Positions 38,713-47,500 of a DNA stretch of 47,500 bases are shown here, one piece after another (within the stretch, counting starts at the first letter, position 1; the number at the start of each line of letters is the position of its first letter). The position numbers were made by a program, and so were the translations under genes. The notes under the pieces are model-generated. The model saw only the letters and a list, made by a program, of their open reading frames with translations, did no database searches and was not told where the DNA came from. The stretch is from Bigelowiella natans CCMP2755 (lineage: Eukaryota > Cercozoa > Chlorarachniophyceae): positions 1 through 47,500 of the forward strand of contig ADNK01001323.1 of assembly GCA_000320545.1 (NCBI GenBank), written 5' to 3'.

Positions 38713-39021
38713 TGTGGTAGCATGTTTTTGTACATCTACTTGCATGCTAGCATGACCATCACACGTCAACATTGAGGCGCATGGCTGTGCCCGAATGATC
38801 ATGATGGATACAGCAACATGATGTGCATGACATTGCAACAATGGACACAGCAACACATGACACGTGCAACACACGTGCAACGTGTCAACATGTTCCATGT
38901 CCATCATCCGAACAACACTACTCGATCGAGGCGTTCACCACGAGCAACGACGACAATTTGCATGTTTGAGCACACATGCATGCACACACACATACGTCGA
39001 TCTAGACATGTTTGGTGTTGT

Positions 39022-39085
39022 GAGACGGGTGCTATGCAATGAACGTGTTTGTTTTTTTCAATGATCATCCCAATCTAGCAATGCC
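39022..39085 (+). repeat. Dispersed intergenic repeat, copy 4
   Basis: GAGACGGGTGCTATGCAATG, then TTCAATGATCATCCCAATC and TAGCAATGCCAG. Same block order with more drift. Confidence 0.6.
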
Positions 39086-39100
39086 AGAATTCTGGAATGT

Positions 39101-39182
39101 GCAAGACGGGTGTGATGAATCAAATCAAGTTTGTTCAGTGGTCATCCTGCATGCACGTGCGTGGCTGTGCAATGCAGCGGCC
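39101..39182 (+). repeat. Dispersed intergenic repeat, copy 5
   Basis: GCAAGACGGGTGTGATGAAT, then TTCAGTGGTCATCCTGCATG, GGCTGTGCAATGCAGCGG and CCACAGC. It shares the extended 3' block with copy 2. Confidence 0.6.
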
Positions 39183-40054
39183 ACAGCGCCATTGTCGTTG
39201 TGCATTCTGCGCTGTGCACTACAATCGTTGTGCGGGGCACCTGTGAGAAACAGAAATCGACCATGCCAGCATGCAATGCGTCGCAACGTGAACTTTCAGC
39301 GTTGCGTGGTTGCTCATTGCCGTGTCCGCTGCGTGCTGGCATGAGCTGCAGCGTCACCTGACAACTCAACACGATCGATGCATCTGAAACGATGTTCAGT
39401 GACCACGTCTGTTGACCCTTATTGCACGCTTTGCACGCAGATTCCTCCACTTCAGCGTCGTTGCGGGGAAGGCTGGCAAGGGTTCACGGACCGGGACCCT
39501 CAGGTCGTTCGATCACATCGCCAAGTGAAAAATCAGTGAATTGAGGGAACCGCCCCCAATTCTCTGCAACTGGTTGTCACAGGTCTTTGTCACACGTCCA
39601 AAGCCACACAATGCGCATGTCCACAGTTCACGACTAGTTGCCCACGGCCTAAAGTGCGCATCGGAGAATTGCAGTTTCCAACTGCAAGACTTCACCTCAC
39701 TTCAATTTGATGTCGCAGTGCGTGCACTTCACATGCACACATTGTGCACTTTGGTGCACGCATGCACCATCACAGGAAACTAGGAAACTCCAAATGCACA
39801 AAGACGCACGGCGTGCAGGTTCACACATGACGAGATGCGTGACGTGTATTATATGTGCGTTCACGTGAGAAACGTTCTCACGCAATGTGAATTGTCATTT
39901 GCAACAGGATTCTTGTCTTAACAATGCATGCAATGGTCATTGCTGTTGCATGCTACTGGGTGATGATGAGCTTCTGCCTTGGTTACTGTCTTTCTCATTC
40001 CGTGTAGCCATGCAACTACCACGACGACGACGACTACGACGAATGCTACTACTA

Positions 40055-42524
40055 CTACTCTCTGGTGCTTTTGTCATGGTCACCAGCATCACGTATCTCT
40101 TCGCCGAGAGGAATAAACATTCCATCTTCTCCAACATCCGATATTTGCCTCTCATTTCCTTCATAGTATGTCTCGATTACATCATTTGGAAAGGAAATAT
40201 GGTTCTGCAACACAGTTGACGACGTGAACCTTCCAGCATTAGACTTGCTGAACTTGAAAGGCTTCGGTATTGTCGGAGCTATCATCTGTTTTTTCCTCTT
40301 AGTTTCACTAGTACTTTGCCTTCTCAGTAGATGTGAGTCTCTCCTCCCTTGATTCTGTTGATCGAGATTATCTCCCTCAGCGTTTGAAACTCGAAGTTGC
40401 AACCTGCTGGTGATATCTCCGTTGTTCTTCTTAACAAATGCTGATGATTTTTTTATCTTAGCTTCACTGATCAATTGCCTTCTGATGAGATAGTCTCTCC
40501 TCCTCGCTTGCTTTTGTCGATCGAGATGTTTTTCCTCAGCGTTTGAAGCTCGTACTTGCAACCTGCTGGTAAGATCTCTATTCTTTTTAACAAGTGCTGC
40601 AAGTACTAACCGATCCTTATCTGTAGACGGATACCACACACGTTTGTACTTTGACAATGGGTACTTCAGGACGTTCCTAGGCTCTTCACAATACTCCTCC
40701 GAGACAAAAATATTCATACTTCTCTCATAGTCTGGTAGTATACAAATCAATTACTTAAGAGATTTCCGTGACCTATTTAGTTGGATCTACCTTCAACACT
40801 GGGCTGCTTCAATTTTCCCATGGAGATGGGACTCCTTTCCTTCACATGATAAACATTAAAAGCAGCAAAGTTACAAACAAAAAATGGAATAGTTGATAAT
40901 TGAGTCGCAACAACCATGTCGCCCAATCGAATTCCATCAGAAGTATTGAGTTTAGATTCGAAGTATGTGTCATCAATTCGTCGTGCAATCGTTCAACAGC
41001 TCTGAGGGACTTCTCAGCTGCTGCTCTGCCGACTGAACGAGAGTATTTGCCTCCGTCATGCTTTTCCGTGCTTCGCGTTCTGTTATTCAGCGTTGCTGTA
41101 TTTCTATGTTTTCTTTCCTTTCCTGTACTGTTAAAAGCAGCAGCGGCAGCATTTTGGGTCGTGACTGGTTGAAATGTGCATTGATTTAGGCGTCGAGCTT
41201 TCTTGACATCTCTCCTTAGCTTCTTCTTCGATTCAACCGATTGCTTCCATCTGTATAGTCGAGCTATAGTATTATCAACTCGATGCTGACCAGCTCCCGT
41301 GGTGACGCAACTTCTACTTTGATTCCTGGTGTAGACGCCACCAGGGCTGCTGCTGCTGCTGCTGCTTGCGAGGAAGCTACTGTTCCGTGCGTTGTCGTCC
41401 TGCTTGTTGATGGTTGGTGCAAATGTGCATTCCCCCATCTCATCTATCGCCTTTTTCTGTTGCATTTTCTCAAGATCTTCCTTCATACGTTTCCCTTCCG
41501 CATATAGTTTTTCAAATAGCTCTGGTGAGGCTTTTTTCTGTGCCTTTTTCTTCTTTTTTGCCTTCTCCGCCTCCTCACTTCTCCTTTTCTTCTTCTCTTC
41601 CTCTTCCACTGCCTTTTTGATTATTTTTTTCTGAACCTGAAGCGATTTCACACCCGACTCCAAACGCTCTCTTGCTGTCTGTTTCAACCGACTCGCGATT
41701 ATACCTGATCTTCGGTTTGTCTTTGGAGCATAAGCAGGGCCTTCTAAATCATGAAGTTTTCGCATAATTTCCTTCTTTCGATCCCTTTGAATTCCTCGGT
41801 GATATAAATCGTCTCCTATAGGGCCTGCACTTCGTGCAATATGATATGATCGAAGAGCCCTCGCTTGAGAGTTTTCCACGGCTTCCTTGTTTAAATACTC
41901 CTGTCGTGCCTCTTCAAGCTTTCTTTCCATCTCCTTCCCCTTAACATATAAACGATTTCCAATGTCGCCAGCACGGACGATATTCGAGGCGAATTCTGAG
42001 ATCTTGGGCTTACCTGAAGATGCAGGAGTACGTGCAGAAAAGTATCAATGAAAACATCATCGTGTGTTGTGCACAGATTGGCTACTACTACAGTGAAGTT
42101 ATTATAATCACCTGGAACTGTCGCTCGCATTACTTGAGCGAATTGTGCACTTTTCCTCATCTTCGTGTAGTGGCCGCTGGCAAGGAGTCTTTGCTCCACG
42201 GGGGGTAGGTTCTACACAGCAGGTATCATCATCGATACTATGAGTTACAATATCGATGATGATTAAGGTCAAGCTATGTTCTAGTAGTGTGAACATCCTT
42301 TCTCCTAACCTTTGCCTTCATCATCTTGATGGAGTGAGAGCAAAGTTGAGGCTTTCCAGAATTTTGTCTCGATTCCTCTTCCCGTTTGGCTCTAATCTTC
42401 GCTCGCAATTTATTCTCTTTCCATTTTTGCTAAATGCGCAAAAACAGAAGAGATGATGTGTTTTGAGGCGTCGAGGAAAAAGAGGAGTAATCAACGAAAA
42501 TACTCTGTGGTATTACTACTACTG

Positions 42525-42561
<37 letters not shown>

Positions 42562-43312
42562 CCATTGACTGAGGGTCTCTTCAACTTTACCACGTCGAAC
42601 AAGGCCACCTTCTGAGTATGGGCTACTGCTTTCAATCCTGTCTTCTCTAGCTTCTCTGAGATTTCTGCGTGCACTGTAGGTATACCATAGAAATAATACG
42701 ATGAGGAAGGGAAATGATGATGAGGAGGAGAGGTGGTTATGGGCCCTTGTTGCTACTACTGAAGAACAATCACTGGCAATAGAACTAAAAGAGAGCACCT
42801 TGTTATTTTTGCCTCCTCCTCCTCGTTGAAATACCCTTGAGCTGCTAAATCGATATCATCACATCCTCCTCTTCCTCTACGGAAATAATGAAGTTAATAA
42901 GTAATGCACGATTGTGGCAAGTATAAAGGTAGTAGGAAGAAATGTGCAGCAGCTACTACCTATTTGCAGGATTGTTGTCCACATCTACTGCGGACCCTGC
43001 TCTCAGGCGATCGAGGTCTTTCATAAGCCTCTGGATTGAGTCTCTTTCAGATTCAACCATTCGTTCTACTTCTTCTTGCCCGATACCGCCGACAAATTGT
43101 TGGTCAATGTCATCCTCCTCTTCTTCAGTGGGAGGTGTTGCCATATCGTGTTCAAGCCCCCTCCCCATTATATCACTATGAATTGGTAAATTGACTGCCT
43201 CGCGAGCCCAGACATCTGATAATTCAAATGAAATCTCTGGTAAATCATTGCTATTGGCTCCAAAATTAGATTATAGACAGTTACTCTCACCTTCCCCGTC
43301 ACCAGAATCCAT
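40055..43312 (-). CDS. Coiled-coil protein with CTF-x-P motifs, cytoskeletal type
   Basis: The start ATG at 43312 (MDSGDGE, exon 43312-43291) joins in phase to 43257-42960 (VWAREAVNLPIHSDIMG..., ending ...DVDNNPAN) and then to about 42831-42784. Further coding blocks lie at about 42680-42540, 42420-42310, 42200-42110, 42015-40900, about 40838-40794 and 40731-40055 (stop); some joins are unresolved. The protein is charged and helical (EEEEKKKRRSEEAEKAKKKK). It has two ECTFAPTINK / QCTFQPVTTQ motifs, a pattern seen in many flagellate cytoskeletal proteins, and an IPKPFKF motif like TPX2/FAM161 proteins. A unit of about 50 residues is repeated in tandem near the C-terminus (VKKNRDLTSRLQVRASNAE / VKKNNGDITSRLQLRVSNAE). 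Probable role: microtubule, basal body or cilium association, by analogy only. Confidence 0.66.
42519..42561. repeat. (CTA)n microsatellite
   Basis: Triplet run in an intron of the coiled-coil gene, directly after the donor that follows TLSQW. Confidence 0.85.
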
Positions 43313-43637
43313 TATGCAGTCCACTCTACTACGATCTCGAAGGGAGAGCGGGATAAAATAAAACCCACCACCCTTGCTCCGATATCAAACAGTGATTTTT
43401 GTTCACACAATTCGTCGTCCTCCTCCTACTCCGACTCGTAGCAGTAGTAAGTAAGTCGTTGTGGTCTCCTCCCTCCCTCCCCCTCCAAGAAACAATGATG
43501 GGTTCCGATGATTATGATTGTGTGGGTTCCGATGACGGTTTGGCGAGTGCATTGCCCTCGTAAGACGTACACCATGCGTCGTAGTCGTATCATTGATAGT
43601 AAACGGCATTGTTTTCAACATAACGCTATATGATTTA
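43313..43637. promoter_or_regulatory. Divergent upstream region
   Basis: Lies between the minus-strand coiled-coil gene and the plus-strand reading frames. It contains an imperfect direct repeat TGGGTTCCGATGA (about 43499 and 43523) and a possible short upstream frame from ATG 43496. TTGTCGCAG at 43641-43648 looks like an acceptor. No core promoter element was recognised. Confidence 0.35.
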
Positions 43638-43648
43638 TGTTGTCGCAG

Positions 43649-43982
43649 TCAAGAAATAGATGACACATCGGGGATCCAGACGCACTCATCACGAGAACAG
43701 TTCGACCGACCGACCGGAAGAAGGGGAATGTCTCTTCTTCAACAGTCCATCCCGGCCCATGTCCAAAGCCATCCTCGCAGTGATAATAGAGGCGCTCAGC
43801 GAGAGAAGAAAGTCCATCATCCTGAACGGGCGAAGCTTTCACCGCAAGATCTAGATCGGGGGGCAAGGCGATTTCCCGATCCCAGACAGAAACATACAAG
43901 AAGGAGAAGAAGAAGAAGCAGCAAAAAGCAGCACTCAAAACACATCCCGCCACATCTTAATACAATGAAAGGAGATGCCTAA
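43649..43982 (+). CDS. Basic Arg/Lys/His-rich frame, probably an exon
   Basis: The open frame follows a TTGTCGCAG acceptor and reads QEIDDTSGIQTHSSREQF... to HTRRRRRRSSKKQHSK, ending in TAA at 43982. The only in-frame ATG before the Arg tract is at 43728. It is not similar to any family I know. It overlaps the start of the next frame by 8 nt (ATGCCTAA). It could be the 5' exon of the same gene if an unseen intron connects them, or an upstream cistron. Confidence 0.35.
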
Positions 43983-45105
43983 ATGTAGTCTCCTATCATC
44001 TGGGAACGGACATGGTCGATCGTCGTCATCATCATCATCATCATCATCATCATCAATGTACTACTCACCCCAGGCCTGGAGACTGCTCCTTGCTGAAAAA
44101 AAACCGGAAAGGAAGCCACTCTTGTGTTTAGCAGTATCAAGGCCCGGTTCATCCTCGACATGTCGTATTTTTAGCCATCATAATAATTCGGATGACAATG
44201 ATAACAACAACTATAATAGTAGCCTTAGTCGAAGAAATCATTATCATCGTACACCTATTGTCCAACGACGACAGTGTACGAGGAATAATAGCACTTTCAG
44301 GCTAGGAATACAGAGACAATGTAGTAGGAAGAATCATTTTGTATCTGCAGCAAATGATAGATCTCAGCTCCCTTCTTCTTCAAGAACAAGGAGAATACGT
44401 TTTTCGGGTGATGATAGCAATATAAGATCAGAATCACTCTCACCTTCAACAGCGCCAAAAGCTGCTGCTGCTGGTTTCACAACATCAATCCGAGGTAGTT
44501 CCATTCTTTCAAATTCACGACCACCACTATCCAAATTGAAAAAGAAGAAGGACAGTTTGTTCGAGGAATACGGCACGTTTTATACTCAAGATACTACTCG
44601 TGTTGAAAGGAAGGTTGAAAAAAGAAGCAACTCTAGCAGCGGCACTAGTAGGCTGTATTTTCTTACAGAGCCAGGAATAGAACAATTTGGCTTAATCCCC
44701 ACACAATCCACGCAATCCAAAGAATCGTTCGATTTTCCCCCAAAGTCAATGGAAAGACGAAATGATTATGATAAAAATAATAAAAGATCTACTACTCACC
44801 AACAGTCCCAACTAAATCTTCCACTTTATTCTTCACGGACGAGACTTCCATGTAGGATACAGACTACAAGGAGTAGTAACCGAAAATACAGCAGGAGTCA
44901 AGAGCCCTTTAAAAGAAAACCAGTGAGCAACAACTTCGCAACAGATATTGTGTCTAGTCAAACTGCTAGAACGTATGGCAATCGACCCATAGAGCCAAGG
45001 CATCATCTCAATACCATACGTATTCCGTTTTTGAACATTAAAAGAGATGGAAGCCGCTTAAGCGAAGTATCAAGGACTTCGTCAGTAGATACAGAAGAGC
45101 ACTGA
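43975..45105 (+). CDS. Ser/Arg/Asn-rich basic protein of unknown function
   Basis: 376 codons from ATG 43975 to TGA 45105, uninterrupted. It is rich in Ser, Arg, Asn and Thr, with a (TCA)n-encoded poly-Ser run (44028-44055). No membrane segment or known domain is seen. Short motifs such as LKKKKDSLFEEYGTFYTQD and LNTIRIPFLNIKRDGS look ordered, the rest disordered. CACCCCAG near 44072 could be a splice acceptor, so the first 30 codons may be intron. The neighbour across the divergent region is the coiled-coil gene; a shared cytoskeletal role is conceivable but not shown. Confidence 0.5.
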   Translation: MPKCSLLSSGNGHGRSSSSSSSSSSSSMYYSPQAWRLLLAEKKPERKPLLCLAVSRPGSSSTCRIFSHHNNSDDNDNNNYNSSLSRRNHYHRTPIVQRRQCTRNNSTFRLGIQRQCSRKNHFVSAANDRSQLPSSSRTRRIRFSGDDSNIRSESLSPSTAPKAAAAGFTTSIRGSSILSNSRPPLSKLKKKKDSLFEEYGTFYTQDTTRVERKVEKRSNSSSGTSRLYFLTEPGIEQFGLIPTQSTQSKESFDFPPKSMERRNDYDKNNKRSTTHQQSQLNLPLYSSRTRLPCRIQTTRSSNRKYSRSQEPFKRKPVSNNFATDIVSSQTARTYGNRPIEPRHHLNTIRIPFLNIKRDGSRLSEVSRTSSVDTEEH

Positions 45106-46084
45106 GACATTCATTGTATTTTCATAATCATGTACCTAATAAAAGCATTGATGCTCGCTAAAGCAGGACCGGGAGCAATATAGCGGGAAGCTGTGCTTAT
45201 ACCTACGTATGTACGTATCCGCTTTTGATAGGTAGCTCATTCTTGTGCTTATTATTAACTAGTTGAGTATATGCTAATAGATTTCACTGCCATGCCTTTG
45301 TACATGAAGTGCAAGCATGCGTGTCTCTTAAGGTGTAGTGTAGCTATGCAATGCTGTCGCTATGGTGCTTATGCTTTATCCATTTCCCCCCATTATATAT
45401 TATATGCCTATTCATGCAGCGAAAGCATTCGTCTAGTTCGTGTATGTCGCTCCGCATGTGTCGTGCAGCTGCTAGCTAGCTATGTGTGACGTCGACTGAT
45501 CAAGCCTAGAAGCGGTCATAAGTCATAATGCCACATTTGCACTCTTTCAATAGGCCTCCCAATGTAGCTGCACTAGTGCAGCTACGTACATTCATGTGAA
45601 CACATATCTAGACGCACTAGCTAGTGCGCTGCACACAAGCTACATAGAGACATGCTAGCATGTGTCCCTATGTGCGTGTACATCGCTAGATCGTTTAGTG
45701 CTATATATGATATTACATGTCTATAATAGTGTGTCATTTGTTTCGCTGAAAATGGGCGGGGTTCATGTGTGGCAGATCATGTGATGCACCAAAAAGACAC
45801 ACATGAAGACCAGAAGACTTCGCTAGCATCGGTACATGTGTGTTTACGCGTACGTATGCACGCACGCACGTAGAGGCATGTCTCTACATAGCATAGCACA
45901 ACTAGACAAGCTAGCGCTGGAACTAGATGCGCGTAAATTCATGTCACACGTACACGCGCGCACATGCATGCGTGTCGATGCGTCTAGACGTGCTAGCGTG
46001 TACGTGTTTTGCTAGCGGGAGGATGTGCGCATCAAATAAGACTAAAAGATGTAAATGCATTGTGTATGGGAAGCAAGATGTCAC

Positions 46085-46131
<47 letters not shown>

Positions 46132-46381
46132 AAGAGATCGCGTAAGCTTGTGGCAATACGTAACACGTAGAATAGACACACAAAGCATCCATGGTCTGCA
46201 CGAATATAGTTGCAAATATGTGTGACACACATGGTTCTTGACTATAGCAGTGATGGTGCGATAACAATATCACACATGCAACAAAAATCAAGATATAACG
46301 TCAAGGGGTCTACTCATCTATCATTAGCATGATCATAACCATCAGCATTAATACAACAATCGCTTCTTCTCACGGTTGTGA
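45106..46381. other. Intergenic island with partial dispersed repeat
   Basis: TAGCTAGC, CACGTG, ACGCACGCACG and GCATGC words dominate. A partial repeat core (TTCAATAGGCCTCCCAATG then TAGCTG) lies at 45546-45575, and a (GA)n tract at 46087-46122. No exon is supported. The flanking genes converge. Confidence 0.55.
45546..45580 (+). repeat. Dispersed intergenic repeat, partial copy 6
   Basis: Only the right half of the core is recognisable, followed by a short palindrome (GTAGCTGCACTAGTGCAGCTAC, about 45559-45580). Confidence 0.45.
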
Positions 46382-47203
46382 CTACCGAGAGGATGACGAC
46401 AAGGCGTTAACAACACTTCGATAGACCGATGAGAAGAACCCGTTATGTTCCACCCTATGCAACTGAGCACCTGTGAAATAAGCCTTGACTACAACACCCC
46501 CTTTCATCATTCTGATCCCTCTTGTGCGACCACCACCACCACCAGCAGCAGCAGGAGGAGGAGGAGTAGAAGGACTCAAGACAGAAGAAGATGATGCGCT
46601 GGGTTCGCTTGACGAAGGGGTAGTAGCAGCAGCACCACCACTCTTCTCCTCCTTCCTTGCTGCAGGACTTCCTCCTCCTCCTCCTCCTCCTCCCCCTCCT
46701 CCTGTCTTACTTCTGCTGTCATCTTCCCTAATTTTAATTTCTTTCTCCTCATGGAGTACCTATTAATTTATGATTTGTCATTTGATTCGAAGAAGAGTTT
46801 GGAACGATGATGACTCTTTTCAGAATGATCTTATTTGTGTGTGTACGATAATTGCTTGTTTGTTCCGCCAGTAGGAGGAGTTAATGTAGCAGGTTCAGGT
46901 AGAGTAGTATTATCACCGGATTTCCCCATGGAATCAACACCTCGTAGATACCATCAGCCCTGCGATACGATTGTACGACACCCTTCGGATATCATTCGTA
47001 ATATTGGTAATAAAAAACCCGATGAGCATAATATACTATAAATAAAATAATACACACTAGTAGTAGGTGCACTAGTAGCAGTAGTTAGTATGGTGGTAGT
47101 AGTGATCAAAGATTACCTGTCCAAATGCAGAAGTCACAACGTCTCCTACCGCAGCGCGTATAACTTGAATGTTCTTAGGCTGAATATATGCTACCATAGC
47201 CAC
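46382..47203 (-). CDS. Unrecognised protein with YR-x2-DGIYEV motif (5' partial)
   Basis: Minus-strand exons, all phase 0: 47203-47117 (VAMVAYIQPKNIQVIRAAVG...), 46982-46917 (GVVQSYRRADGIYEVLIPWG) and 46759-46382 (Gly/Pro/Ser-rich, ending AYFTGAQLHRVEHNGFFSSV and onward to TAG). A donor ACAG|GTGCTC in the last exon suggests it could splice further. The G-x-V-x2-Y-R-x2-DG-x-Y-x-V pattern is a short beta-rich module I associate with large proteins of algae and other protists, function unknown. Upstream exons lie beyond the right edge. Homopolymer-encoded Gly and Pro runs (from CTC/CCT repeats at 46673-46702) are coding here. Confidence 0.55.
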
Positions 47204-47210
47204 CTGACGA

Positions 47211-47245
<35 letters not shown>

Positions 47246-47500
47246 AGAGAATTTCTTGCTCACACGAACGATCGTACGGTTTCAAGTAGTAGATGTAGCA
47301 GTACCAGGAGTATGTAGTAATGATGGTGGTACAAGCAATATATGCATACCACAAGAACAATTTGTGATAATCAAATTTCCATCATCGTCTTCTTATTATC
47401 TTTTTTTTCTTTCTATTATTTATTATCTTTCCCATTGTCGTCATCACCAAAGACTCAGTAATAACATAATATAATAACAACACCCCCCCCCCCCCCACAG
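47204..47500. other. Right edge: intron sequence with (TCA)n and poly-C
   Basis: Presumably intron of the minus-strand gene. A (CAT)n tract at 47210-47244, A/T-rich sequence and a poly-C run at 47481-47497. The reverse-strand frame through (ATG)n is a repeat artefact. Confidence 0.5.

Larger units (their letters stand above)
38481..40054. other. Intergenic island with three dispersed-repeat copies
   Basis: Between convergent gene ends. CATGCA, CACGTG and TGTGCAA words dominate, and dispersed-repeat copies lie at 38645-38712, 39022-39085 and 39101-39182. No confident gene: open frames here are short, lack splice context and occur on both strands. Confidence 0.6.

Overview
The window is nuclear DNA of a microbial eukaryote. 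Protein-coding genes are split by many GT-AG introns, usually 5 to 15 exons each. Long stretches without genes separate them, and microsatellites are extremely abundant (CT/GA, TA, CA, and TAG, TCA, CTC, GAT trinucleotides). Gene content points to a flagellate or algal protist, possibly a stramenopile: a GCC2/GCC3-type receptor-like protein, a 2OG-Fe(II) oxygenase, an EF-hand protein, an isoprenylcysteine methylesterase-like hydrolase, tRNA adenosine deaminase 1, an NDR/LATS-type kinase and cytoskeletal or cilium-like coiled-coil proteins. The lineage is an inference. Exon chains were built by hand from splice consensus, phase continuity and protein family fit. The chains at 3990-6021, 6744-8858, 10480-13484, 13932-16732 and 30925-34821 keep phase throughout, except that the 5' end of the 10480-13484 chain is open.

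Layout: 172-2715 (+) cysteine-rich type I membrane protein; 3990-6021 (-) 2OG oxygenase; 6744-8858 (+) EF-hand protein with a mitochondrial-type N-terminus; 10480-13484 (-) ICME-like esterase, divergent from 13932-16732 (+) ADAT1; 17443-22093 (+) an LTR retrotransposon with two 326-bp LTRs that look identical and a 4-bp target duplication; about 22131-29429 (+) a large unrecognised membrane protein gene; 30925-34821 (-) NDR-type kinase; 35962-38480 (+) an unrecognised large protein; 40055-43312 (-) coiled-coil protein with CTF-x-P motifs; 43638-45105 (+) basic low-complexity reading frames; 46382-47500 (-) a gene running off the window.

Between genes lie intergenic islands rich in TGCATG, GCTAGC and CACGTG words. 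Several contain copies of one dispersed repeat with a conserved core of about 80 bp. It is the clearest unexplained structure here.

The genes are not an operon and show no shared pathway. Other points: the retrotransposon keeps one open 1302-codon frame although most of its capsid region and its protease active site are missing; a 55-bp tandem duplication repeats a splice acceptor in the EF-hand gene; diverged tandem repeats sit in the divergent ICME/ADAT1 promoter; and the 3' LTR lies a few tens of bases upstream of a possible start exon.
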